Shown here piece by piece: positions 17,480 to 25,195 of a DNA stretch of 64,000 bases. The DNA is from Halogeometricum sp. S1BR25-6 (GTDB taxonomy: Archaea; Halobacteriota; Halobacteria; Halobacteriales; Haloferacaceae). The DNA lies in NCBI RefSeq assembly GCF_031624495.1, contig NZ_JAMQOP010000004.1, forward strand, positions 1 to 64,000. Direction: 5' to 3'. The notes under the pieces are model-generated. The model did no database searches. It was not told the DNA's origin and saw only the letters and a list, made by a program, of their open reading frames with translations. The translations under genes and the position numbers were made by a program. Positions within the stretch are counted from its first letter, which is position 1, and every line of letters begins with the position of its first letter.

Positions 17480-17859
17480 AGCGCGATACCGGACTCCCGC
17501 ATCTTCTCTCGGACGTCCTGCGTCAGCATGCTCTTCTCCCAGAGGGGGGTCCACACCACGTCCACCTCGACGTCGTCGACGCCCGCCATCGTCCGCAGGC
17601 ACGCGCGGATATCGTCGAGTATCATGTCGTAGGCCGGACATCCCATGCAGGGAAACGTCATCTCGACGAGCACGTCCGCCCCGTCGGCGTTCTGCTCGAC
17701 GTGTACGTCGTATATCATCGCCATCTCCACGAGGCTCACCGGGATGTGCGGGTCCGGAATCTCGTCGAGGTTCGCCCAAATCTCCTCCTCGAAGGCGGTG
17801 GCGTCCTCGGTCGGTCCGAGCGGTGCTGCGTCCGATTCGGTCTGTTGTTGGATGCTCAT
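17476..17859 (-). CDS. paaD: PaaD, DUF59/MIP18-type maturation protein (lacks C-terminal zinc ribbon)
   Basis: The 127-residue protein is the DUF59 part of PaaD. It shows IWANLDEIPDPHIPVSLVEM, EMTFPCMGCPAYDMI with the conserved Cys pair, and a C-terminal PLWEKSMLTQDVREKM. Bacterial PaaD normally continues into a zinc ribbon, but here translation stops after ESGIAL and the ribbon is encoded two genes downstream. DUF59 proteins act in iron-sulfur or iron-site maturation, so a role in assembling the PaaA di-iron centre is expected. It starts at ATG 17859 overlapping the paaA stop by 4 nt. Confidence 0.9.
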   Translation of the reverse strand: MSIQQQTESDAAPLGPTEDATAFEEEIWANLDEIPDPHIPVSLVEMAMIYDVHVEQNADGADVLVEMTFPCMGCPAYDMILDDIRACLRTMAGVDDVEVDVVWTPLWEKSMLTQDVREKMRESGIAL

Positions 17860-18779
17860 GCTGAGACGGGGTCCATCTGGCTGGACTGCAGGAGGTCGAC
17901 GTACTTTTCGTTGGCCGGACCGCGGGAGCGCCAGCGGTCGATGACGTCGTCCCACGTGGTGTTCTCGTCGAAGTGCCAGGTCTTCGTCTCGGCGTCGAAG
18001 TGCGCCGGCATTTCGTACTCGACGACGTACTCGTCGGCCTCCTCGTCGTAGTGGGCGGGGACGTCGATGCCCATCTGGTTGCAGACGGGGACGGCGCTGT
18101 CCATCCACTTCTGGCGGAGTTCGTCGTTGCTCAGGCCCTTTATCTGGTAGGCGAGTTGGTCGTCGTGCTTCTTCTTGTCGTCCGGCAGTCCGAACCACTC
18201 TAAGGCGATGGGGAACATCCAGTCGACGGCGTCCTGCACCTTCTGCTTCGTCTTGTCGTTCTTGTTGGAGAGGCGACGCATCCACGTCTCTCCGTGGCGG
18301 AGGTGGAACTGCTCTTCCTTTCCGACTTTCGTCAGCGCCCGCTTCCACGGGGCGTAGGAGGTGTTCTCGTGGATGTCCGACAGCAGCGCGATGCCCGCGC
18401 GGTCCCACAGACCGTGTGCGGTCACCAGTTCCGCGAAGTTGTCGAGGTGCTGATCGAAGCCGTACGTGTTGCGGAACTCGTGCGGCTCACGCCCGTGGAT
18501 GAGGTACTCGCGGTCGTACCCCAAGTCCTCGAGCAGTCGGTACGCGATGTGGCCGTGACCGAGTTCGTCTTGGATGACACTGATACAGGAAGCGCGCGCG
18601 TTGACGCTCGGCGCGTTCAGCGAGGGCCCGTAGTATGCGGGGGCGCTCATCAGTTCGGTGTCGCCGGAGACGAGGAGCGTCTGCGTCAGCGCCTTCTTGT
18701 AGCCCTCCGTCATCTGCTCCTCGGACTCTATCATCTTCCCGTCTTGCAGCTGCTGCTTTAGCTTCTTGTCGGTCACCAT
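17856..18779 (-). CDS. paaA: 1,2-phenylacetyl-CoA epoxidase catalytic subunit PaaA
   Basis: This is the di-iron catalytic subunit that epoxidises the ring of phenylacetyl-CoA with O2. It has 307 residues, near the usual length. The carboxylate-bridged di-iron ligands are in VIQDELGHGHIAYRL and KEEQFHLRHGETW. Other family segments are LVSGDTELMSAPAYYGPSLN and WKRALTKVGK. The start was set at ATG 18779 (MVTDKKLKQQL), the first Met that gives a normal N-terminus. It is the first gene of the operon paaA-paaD-paaB-paaC-zinc ribbon, all joined by overlaps or a 2-nt gap. The divergent region to the acetyltransferase (18780-18900) should hold the promoter and includes an AT-rich CTATTAATTG. Confidence 0.95.
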   Translation of the reverse strand: MVTDKKLKQQLQDGKMIESEEQMTEGYKKALTQTLLVSGDTELMSAPAYYGPSLNAPSVNARASCISVIQDELGHGHIAYRLLEDLGYDREYLIHGREPHEFRNTYGFDQHLDNFAELVTAHGLWDRAGIALLSDIHENTSYAPWKRALTKVGKEEQFHLRHGETWMRRLSNKNDKTKQKVQDAVDWMFPIALEWFGLPDDKKKHDDQLAYQIKGLSNDELRQKWMDSAVPVCNQMGIDVPAHYDEEADEYVVEYEMPAHFDAETKTWHFDENTTWDDVIDRWRSRGPANEKYVDLLQSSQMDPVSA

Positions 18780-18900
18780 GCTCGTGTCTCTCGTTGCCGT
18801 CCACACCTATTAATTGTTTGCATTGTGCGAGATTCGAACGCCGAACGACGGCCCTCACCCTCCGATACACCTTTTTGCTCGGGGGTCCGCATGGATTGAC

Positions 18901-19383
18901 ATGGACGTTGAAATCCGGCGGGCGACCACGGAGGACGGACCGGCCTTACTCGACCTCTGGCACGGGTTCACCGAACACCTCTCCGAGTACGACGAGCGCT
19001 ACCAGCACAAGGAGGACGCCGACGACCGGTGGCTCCAGTACTTCGAGAACCAACTCGTCGACTCGAAGTACGGCGCCGTGTTCATCGCCGTCGCCGAGGA
19101 CGACATCGTCGGCGTCATCGAGGCCCGACTCACGGGCGACCACCCCATCTTCCGCCTCTCCGACCACGGTTACATCAACGGCCACTACGTCGCCGAATCG
19201 CATCGCGACCAGGGCGTCGGAGATGCGCTGGTGGAGGCGGCCGTCGAGTGGTTCTCGGAGTCCGACCGCGACGTTTCCTTCTGTCGCGTCGACGTCATCG
19301 AGGGCGACGACCAAGGGCGCGAGGCGTACGAGCGGATGGGCTTTTCTCCGGTCGAACACGTGTACGAGCGACAGGTGGACTGA
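18901..19383 (+). CDS. GNAT family N-acetyltransferase
   Basis: The 160-residue protein has the GNAT fold: MDVEIRRATTED at the N-terminus, the acetyl-CoA-binding Q/R-x-x-G-x-G element in SHRDQGVGDALVE, and REAYERMGFSPVEHVYE at the C-terminus. The start ATG at 18901 is 121 bp from the divergently transcribed paaA. Its stop overlaps the ferredoxin start (TGATG), so the two are co-translated. The substrate is unknown. The neighbourhood hints at a link to the phenylacetate genes, but GNAT proteins often sit beside unrelated genes. Confidence 0.88.
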   Translation: MDVEIRRATTEDGPALLDLWHGFTEHLSEYDERYQHKEDADDRWLQYFENQLVDSKYGAVFIAVAEDDIVGVIEARLTGDHPIFRLSDHGYINGHYVAESHRDQGVGDALVEAAVEWFSESDRDVSFCRVDVIEGDDQGREAYERMGFSPVEHVYERQVD

Positions 19384-19667
19384 TGACAGAAACGTACGAG
19401 GTCGAATTCGTAAACGAGGGTCGCACTATCGAGGTGCCCGCGGACCAGCCTATCCTCGAAGCGGCCGAGGAGGCGGGACTCGACCTCCCCTACCAGTGCC
19501 GGATGGGCGTCTGCGGCGTCTGCAGCGCCATCCGCGTCGTGGACGGCGATGTCGAACAGACCGAGGGGATGTTCCTCTCCGGGAGCGAGAAGGAGGAGGG
19601 ATACGTCCTCACGTGCGTCGCCCGAGCGCGGTCGGACCTGAAACTCGAATCGAATTCCGGTCCGTAA
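19383..19667 (+). CDS. Plant-type 2Fe-2S ferredoxin
   Basis: This 94-residue ferredoxin has the cluster-binding motif CRMGVCGVC followed by a fourth Cys in VLTCVARA, and the VPADQPILEAAEEAGLDLP segment typical of the fold. It is closest in layout to the stand-alone form of the domain that ends the PaaE reductase. No PaaE flavin domain is encoded here, so this ferredoxin is the best candidate for electron supply to PaaA. That is inferred from position. It is coupled to the GNAT gene by TGATG. Confidence 0.9.
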   Translation: MTETYEVEFVNEGRTIEVPADQPILEAAEEAGLDLPYQCRMGVCGVCSAIRVVDGDVEQTEGMFLSGSEKEEGYVLTCVARARSDLKLESNSGP

Positions 19668-19980
19668 CTCCTCTCTGCAGCCCTCCTCGTTTCCGCCGGT
19701 CTTCGACCCCGAACGAGAGGTGTTTCGGTCTCTTGTTTACAAATCTGCTTACGGAATCTGCGAACTCGACGGTGAAGATTGACCGACGCTCGGCACCGTG
19801 GGTGAGGAGCGGCCCGACGGTGAACGCAGCGATAGGCGAACGATTTTAGCAGTGTAATGAAAACCGTCGTAGGATGTTCTCGCCGCACCGAGGGCGCTGG
19901 CGTTGACAGGATCGTAAACACACGACGGCGCAGTAACTGGGATTCATCGGACGAGCCGACCGGCGAACGAGAGGTCGCGG
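19668..19980. other. Non-coding gap
   Basis: This 313-nt gap lies between the ferredoxin and the convergent MBL-fold gene. No plausible gene was found in either strand. It is moderately AT-rich around 19730-19760 (TTGTTTACAAATCTGCTTAC). Short pyrimidine runs after 19667 could serve termination. Confidence 0.5.
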
Positions 19981-20940
19981 TCACTCGAAGAGCGAGGACG
20001 GAACTGCCCCCGCCGGAGCGCCGTCGAGAACGTAGCGTTCGGGGTCGGACCCGACGCGCGAGACGGGGGCCTCTGCCTCGGCGGCCAGCGCTCGGAGGTG
20101 TGCCGCCGCCTCTCCGGCACCGAACTTGACGTGAACGCCCCGCATCTCGCCGAACAGGTCCACCGCCACCTGCCACGGCGTCGCTTCGCCGCGCGCGCCG
20201 AGGCGTTCGGCCACTCGCTCGGCTCGCTGTCGGTGGTGGGACCGAATCGCACCGACGCGCTCGGGGAGCGACAGACCGTCGCCGTGACCCGGGTAGCACT
20301 CACCGTCGTGCCGCAGTAGTCGACGGAGGGTTCGGAGGTAGTCCGGTAAGGGATTCTTCGCTCGGGTGTCGCTTCCGCCGACGTTCGGCGTGTACGTCGG
20401 CAGGACGGTGTCGCCGACGAACAGGACGTCGTCGCATCGAAACGCGAGGTGTCCCTCGGTGTGACCCGGCGTGTGCAGGAGTTCGCCGTCGGCGACCCGT
20501 TCGCCGTCCTCGTGGGCGACGACCGGGGTCTGGTCGGGGAGCGGCGAGGGGGCGTCCCGCTCTCGAACCTCCTCGATGCGTCCCTTGGGGGCGCCCCACC
20601 CGGCGAGTACCGACGCATCCCGTCGCACCCGCCGACGGCGCGCCTCGCGGTACTCGGCGAGCAACGGCGCGTCCCGCCGGTGCATATGAATCGTCGCGTC
20701 CGCGGCGTCGGCGAGTCGCGGCGCGAGGCCCACGTGGTCGACGTGCCAGTGCGTGAGGACGACGTGTTCCACGTCAGTCATGGCGAGACCGGCGGCCTCG
20801 ATACCCGCCCGCACTCGCTCGAAGTCGTCGTTGCCGGGCGGTCCGGGGTCGACTACCACACCGCGGTCCGGGAGCACGTAGGCGCTGTTCGACCCCTCGG
20901 GCGAACCTTCGTTGACGGCGATTCGATGCGGCTCACTCAC
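19981..20940 (-). CDS. MBL-fold metallo-hydrolase
   Basis: This metallo-beta-lactamase-fold hydrolase has 319 residues and the metal motif THWHVDHVG, then a His in HTPGHTEGH, an Asp in FVGDTVL and a late His in CYPGHGDG. A C-terminal helical domain (GEATPWQVAVDLFGEM) resembles LACTB2-like thioesterase/nuclease relatives. A GTG at 20940 is the likely start, which makes an 8-nt overlap with the upstream UbiD gene. It is the last gene of the UbiD operon. A thioesterase or lactone hydrolase acting on the UbiD product is possible but unproven. Confidence 0.88.
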   Translation of the reverse strand: MSEPHRIAVNEGSPEGSNSAYVLPDRGVVVDPGPPGNDDFERVRAGIEAAGLAMTDVEHVVLTHWHVDHVGLAPRLADAADATIHMHRRDAPLLAEYREARRRRVRRDASVLAGWGAPKGRIEEVRERDAPSPLPDQTPVVAHEDGERVADGELLHTPGHTEGHLAFRCDDVLFVGDTVLPTYTPNVGGSDTRAKNPLPDYLRTLRRLLRHDGECYPGHGDGLSLPERVGAIRSHHRQRAERVAERLGARGEATPWQVAVDLFGEMRGVHVKFGAGEAAAHLRALAAEAEAPVSRVGSDPERYVLDGAPAGAVPSSLFE

Positions 20941-22366
20941 CGCCGCTCTCGCCTCCCTCCGCCGCGTCGTCCGCATCGACCGCGTCGTTCCCGCCGTCGA
21001 ACCCCAGTTCCGTCCACCGCTCTTCGACCGTCCGCCGCACCTCCGGGGGGTACATCTGTTCGAAGTTCACCTCGGGCGCGATGAACTCCTCGTCCCAGCG
21101 GGGGTCCCACGCGGCGTTGACGAACAGTCTCGACCCCGTCTGTCCGTCCCGCCGGTAGGCCGGTGCGGCCGCCGCGGGAGCGGCCGCCTCGCTGAACACC
21201 CAGTCATGTGAGGGATGCGCCTTCACCCAGATGTCGTCAAGCGCCCGCGCGAGGTCCTCGAACGCCGCGTCAGCGTCGAGGACAACCACCTTGTCGAACG
21301 ACGTGGCGAACGAGAACAGCGTGTTCGCCAGCTGCCACTCGAACCCGGCGTACAGTATCTCGCTGGCGACGAAGCAGACGCCGAGTTGCGCCTCGACCGG
21401 TAAACCGATCCAACTGACCGGCGAGACGCCCCAGTAGCCGTTCACGCGGGCCTGAAGGCGTGCGCCTTCTACGAGGCTCGTCTGGTGAATGTCGTCACCG
21501 AGCGGTTCGCCGACCGGGGCGAGGGGGACGAGCGGGTCTGACCGAGTGGCGACCCGGTCGACCGAGACGGTCACCGACGTGGCGTCCGCGATGCTCTCCC
21601 ACGCCGCTCGGGGTCCGGCGGCCGGATCGTCGGCCGGAGCGACCGTCCCGTCGAGGACGATCTCCGCGCTGGCCGGGACGAGGCCGCCGGCGTGCGGCGC
21701 GACGGGCACGTCGTCCAGCGCCGCGGCTATCTCCGGGGCGGTCCACGCCCGCCACGGATGCGTCCGGGCGCACGAGAGGTGAGCGGCCATCAGCGCCGCC
21801 GTCGGCACGCCCAGTGCCACCGTTGCCGACCCCGGTTCGAGGCGGTCCGCGACGGTGGCGGGGACGTGGAGGCGGAGCGTCGTCCGCCCCCGGAGGTCGC
21901 CGCGGACGGGCGCCCAGAACTGCCGCCCGTCGATTTCGACGGCAAGCAGCCCCTCGGATACGAGCGGTCGGTCGCTCGACGACACCGTCGGCAGGCAGAG
22001 CGCCGAGGCGTCCCGCTCGTGTCCGCTCGCCGCGGCCGCCCGACGCTGCAGCGGCGGACGCTCCGCGGGGGCGGTCGACAGCACGTCGAGCATCGTCTCG
22101 TACGTCGCGTCGGCCGGCAGGCCCATCCCCACCGCGAGTCGGCTCCACGGCAGCCGTCGCCGCCGGACCATCCGGTCGGGCCCGCCCCGGACGCCGCAGG
22201 CCAATCGGCCGACGCCGGGCACGTCCGTCAGCAGCACGGCGGGGCCGTTCGACCGCGCGCTCTCGGCGGCGAGCGCGAACGCGAGGTCGGGGTCCGCGAC
22301 CGGTTCGTCGACCGTCAGGAGGTCACCGTTCCCCGCCAACGCGTCGACGGTTTCCCGAAACTCCAT
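20933..22366 (-). CDS. UbiD-family protein lacking the catalytic EGPFG-type motif
   Basis: The 477-residue protein aligns by eye with UbiD decarboxylases at the N-terminal segment (FRETVDALAGNGDLLTVDEPV), the central strand region and the C-terminal part (VNGYWGVSPVSWIG, KAHPSHDWVFSEA). At the place where active members carry Glu-Gly-Pro-Phe-Gly-Glu it reads PAAGPRAAWESIAD, with no acidic pair. It starts at ATG 22366 inside the stop of the canonical paralogue (ATGA). I infer a non-catalytic or strongly altered partner subunit, comparable in outline to multi-subunit UbiD carboxylases such as phenylphosphate carboxylase. No UbiX (prenyl-FMN synthase) gene is in the window. Confidence 0.8.
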   Translation of the reverse strand: MEFRETVDALAGNGDLLTVDEPVADPDLAFALAAESARSNGPAVLLTDVPGVGRLACGVRGGPDRMVRRRRLPWSRLAVGMGLPADATYETMLDVLSTAPAERPPLQRRAAAASGHERDASALCLPTVSSSDRPLVSEGLLAVEIDGRQFWAPVRGDLRGRTTLRLHVPATVADRLEPGSATVALGVPTAALMAAHLSCARTHPWRAWTAPEIAAALDDVPVAPHAGGLVPASAEIVLDGTVAPADDPAAGPRAAWESIADATSVTVSVDRVATRSDPLVPLAPVGEPLGDDIHQTSLVEGARLQARVNGYWGVSPVSWIGLPVEAQLGVCFVASEILYAGFEWQLANTLFSFATSFDKVVVLDADAAFEDLARALDDIWVKAHPSHDWVFSEAAAPAAAAPAYRRDGQTGSRLFVNAAWDPRWDEEFIAPEVNFEQMYPPEVRRTVEERWTELGFDGGNDAVDADDAAEGGESGGE

Positions 22367-23928
22367 CAGCGCTCGCCTCCCGACGCCGAGGCGTCACTCG
22401 CGAGGTCTACGCGCTCCGTCCCGCCTCGGGGCGCCGCCACGACGCCGGCCGTCGAGAGCAGTTCCCGCGCGCGCGCCCGACTCGACTCGGAGACGACCGC
22501 CGGTCGCGCCTCCTCCGACCCGGTCGCGTCGATGTACGCCTTCGCGGTCTTCGCCTTCGAGGTACCGGTCTGCGCGTCCCCCTTCTCGTCCGGCGTCTGG
22601 TAGATGTTCAGCGGCACCTTCGGCATCGTCTCCACGCCGAACTGGTGAAAGTCGGCGTCGGGGTCGGCGTGCAGGGCGATGGCCTCGAACACCGCCCTCG
22701 TGTCCAGCGGGTCGACGCAGGCGTCGACGAAGATGAAGAAGTCGATGTGGAGCATCCCCCACGTCGTGAAGATGAAGTTCGCCAGTTCGTGGAGCGTCCC
22801 CGGGTCGTCTGTCGCCGTCGCCACCACGTACGCCGTCCGCGGCGTGAACTGCCACGGGACGCAGCGGACCACGTCGAACCCCGCCGCGCGCAGGCCGAGC
22901 GTCGCGTCCGGGCCGACGCACCCGACCTCCATCGAACTCGTCGTGTTCTCGGTGTAGCCGACGCCCATCCCCTCGACGCAGAACGGGATGATGGGCGATT
23001 CGCGGTGCGTGATGGCGTCGACTCTGAACGCGGGCATCGACCGTCTGGGACCGTGCATGTAGCCGAAGTAGTCGCCGAACGGCCCCTCGTCGAGTCGCTC
23101 CTCGGGGAGAAGGTGCCCCTCGACGACGAGTTCCGCGTTGGCCGGAACGCGCAGGTCGTTCGTCTCGCACTCGACGAGTTCGACCGGCGCGCCGCGGAGG
23201 CCGCCCGCGTACCGCGCCTCGTCGCTTCCGGTCGGAATCCACATCACCGACGTGCATTGGACCGCTGGCTCGGCGCCGACGACGACGGCGGCGGGCATCG
23301 GTTCGTCCCGTCGCTCGTACTTGTAGTAGTAGAGGTTCGGCGTCTGTTCACCCGCCAGCAGCAGGACGCTGCCCTGCCGGTCGTCGTGTATCATCATCCG
23401 ATGGGTCGACCAGTCGACCCACTCGGAATCGGGGTCCGGGACGACGAGCGTGTGGAGGTTCGAGTAGCGCCCGCCGTCGCCCGAGTGGATGTACGGCCAC
23501 GGCAGCGACAGCAGTCGCGCCTCCTCGCCCGTCCGAACCACCTCCTTGCACGGCGCGTCCTCGGGGTCGGCGTCAACGAGGACGGGGTCGACGGGGTCGG
23601 TCAACCGCTCCAGCATCGCGTCGTAGTACGCCGCGCTGTCCGCGTCGGCCGGGAGGCCCAGCGCCGTCGCGATACGGTCCCACGGCCTGCGCTGCGACCC
23701 GCGGTACGGGTCGCCGACCAACCGCGCGCCGGGCACGTCGCTTCCTCGCACGTGTTCGAACAACGGAATCGGTCCGTCCCGGTCGCCGGCGCGCATGGCG
23801 ACGGCGCTCGCTTCGAGGTCCCACGATAGCTCCTCGGTCACGCGCACGAGGTCCCCCCGGTCGTCGAGCGCGTCGAGGTACGACCGCAGGCTGGGTTCGG
23901 AGACGACCCGGCGGTCGGATTCGCTCAC
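22366..23928 (-). CDS. UbiD family (prFMN-dependent) decarboxylase
   Basis: This 520-residue UbiD-family enzyme carries the catalytic motif EGPFGDYFGYM, with Glu near residue 281 and Asp near 286 where many homologues have a second Glu. Other family elements are LRSYLDALDDRGDLVRVTEEL at the N-terminus, PWPYIHSGDGGRYSN, and HIDFFIFVDACVDPL late in the chain. UbiD enzymes reversibly decarboxylate aromatic or unsaturated acids with prenylated FMN. It starts with GTG at 23928 overlapping the stop of the 166-residue protein (GTGA). The setting in an aromatic island points to an aromatic acid substrate. Confidence 0.92.
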   Translation of the reverse strand: MSESDRRVVSEPSLRSYLDALDDRGDLVRVTEELSWDLEASAVAMRAGDRDGPIPLFEHVRGSDVPGARLVGDPYRGSQRRPWDRIATALGLPADADSAAYYDAMLERLTDPVDPVLVDADPEDAPCKEVVRTGEEARLLSLPWPYIHSGDGGRYSNLHTLVVPDPDSEWVDWSTHRMMIHDDRQGSVLLLAGEQTPNLYYYKYERRDEPMPAAVVVGAEPAVQCTSVMWIPTGSDEARYAGGLRGAPVELVECETNDLRVPANAELVVEGHLLPEERLDEGPFGDYFGYMHGPRRSMPAFRVDAITHRESPIIPFCVEGMGVGYTENTTSSMEVGCVGPDATLGLRAAGFDVVRCVPWQFTPRTAYVVATATDDPGTLHELANFIFTTWGMLHIDFFIFVDACVDPLDTRAVFEAIALHADPDADFHQFGVETMPKVPLNIYQTPDEKGDAQTGTSKAKTAKAYIDATGSEEARPAVVSESSRARARELLSTAGVVAAPRGGTERVDLASDASASGGER

Positions 23929-24425
23929 CGCTCCTCCCCGCGGAACGTGGCTTCGACGGACTCCCGCTCCAGCGCAGTCCGGAGGTCGACGTACTCCTCG
24001 ACCAACTCCGGGTACTCCCGCGAGAGCTGCGCCGACAGCAGCGACCGAACCGCATCGGAGAGCGAGTCGTACTCACCGGTGCGGACGAGATACTGGAGCA
24101 TCGCTCGCAGTTCCTCCGAACGCGCGTTCATCAGGTCGGAGCCCTCCCGCGCCTCCCGGAGACACTCTCGAAGGAGGTCCTCGTCGACGTCTCCCTCGCC
24201 CACGTCCGTCTCGATGAAGTCGATGTACCACTGCTCCTGTCTGTTCTCGTGCGGTCCCTTGACGACCGTCAGCGGCACCGCCTCCGAGAGGTCGTCTGGG
24301 TCGCGCGAGACGCGTGCCCGCGTCCGGAATATCTCGCGGGACTCCGTGTCCGTCACCTGCAGGGTGACCTCCCCCTCCGTGTCCTCGGGGAGGTATTCTT
24401 CGGACGTGGTGTACGTGCGTGCCAT
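23925..24425 (-). CDS. Unknown 166-residue protein, first gene of the UbiD operon
   Basis: I do not recognise a named family. The first 60 residues look beta-rich (GEVTLQVTDTESREIF, VPLTVVKGP). The middle has QEQWYIDFIETDVG, and the C-terminal third is helical and acidic. The stretch YLVRTGEYDSLSDAVRSLL resembles the helix-turn of ribbon-helix-helix proteins, but no matching strand is obvious. It overlaps the catalytic UbiD gene by GTGA. The start is the ATG at 24425; the first 30 residues are polar. Tight coupling suggests a small subunit or an assembly or regulatory partner of the UbiD pair. Confidence 0.75.
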   Translation of the reverse strand: MARTYTTSEEYLPEDTEGEVTLQVTDTESREIFRTRARVSRDPDDLSEAVPLTVVKGPHENRQEQWYIDFIETDVGEGDVDEDLLRECLREAREGSDLMNARSEELRAMLQYLVRTGEYDSLSDAVRSLLSAQLSREYPELVEEYVDLRTALERESVEATFRGEER

Positions 24426-24599
24426 GAGCGTTCGAACGACGGTCTCTGCCCATACCGCATAAATGTTCGCACAGAATTTGGAAAATGGACAGCGAATCCG
24501 CGGTTGAAGTGAGTTTACACCTCTGTAATCGATTCCGGTTTGTGACGGCCGATTCGAGAGGTTAATCCGAGAATATCTGCACGAATCGCGGCTACCGGT

Positions 24600-25061
24600 T
24601 CACGAACGAGCGCCGCTGTCCGGTTTCCGCAGGAAGATGTTCGTCGCGCGCCAGTAGACGACTTCGTCGCCGTCGCCGTTCGTTCCCTCGACCTCCGACT
24701 CGACGTACCCGCGGTCGTCTCGGCTGGTCGATTCGGTCTTTCCGAGGATGCGCGCCTCGACGCGCACGGTGTCACCCGGATACACCGGGTTCCGCCAGCG
24801 GAGTTCTTCGGGGCCGAACGACCCGAGCGTCGCCGTCTCCGCGAGGAAGCCGTCGACCAGCAGTCGCATGCAGGAACTCGCGGTGTGCCATCCGCTGGCG
24901 ATGACTTCGCCGTACATCGTCTCCGCCGCCGCGTCCGGGTCGACGTGGATGGGTTGGGGGTCGTACCGCTCGGCGAACGACAGGAGTTCCGTCCGGTCGG
25001 CCGTGTAGGAGCCGAGGTCGTGCGTTTCGTCGGCGTCAATGTCCTCGTAGTAGCGTGTCAC
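24600..25061 (-). CDS. MaoC-like hot-dog dehydratase
   Basis: This 153-residue MaoC-family hydratase has the signature FAERYDPQPIHVD (catalytic Asp and His), GEVIASGWHTASSCMRL, and LRWRNPVYPGDTVRV. No upstream ATG gives a sensible N-terminus, so the GTG at 25061 (VTRYYEDIDADET) is preferred. It lies downstream of the aromatic-CoA ligase on the same strand with a gap of about 130 nt. R-specific enoyl-CoA hydration is the common activity. The same fold forms the ring-opening oxepin-CoA hydrolase domain of PaaZ, so it may act in phenylacetate ring cleavage with the aldehyde dehydrogenase at 40208-41659. Confidence 0.85.
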   Translation of the reverse strand: MTRYYEDIDADETHDLGSYTADRTELLSFAERYDPQPIHVDPDAAAETMYGEVIASGWHTASSCMRLLVDGFLAETATLGSFGPEELRWRNPVYPGDTVRVEARILGKTESTSRDDRGYVESEVEGTNGDGDEVVYWRATNIFLRKPDSGARS

Positions 25062-25195
25062 GAACGGTACGTCTCGCGACCGACTGATAAACGCTCGCGT
25101 CTCGGGCGGTTCGGAGATGGTAACGACGGTAGAGGAAGAGGCGGTAACGCAGCGGATGCGGGCGATATCGTTGGTCTGGATGGCGGTCCGATTGG

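Noticed and set aside
21460-23829. Open frame of almost 800 codons antisense to the UbiD pair
   Set aside because: Its product is very Arg-rich and follows the complement of the UbiD codons. The minus-strand frames show clear family motifs.
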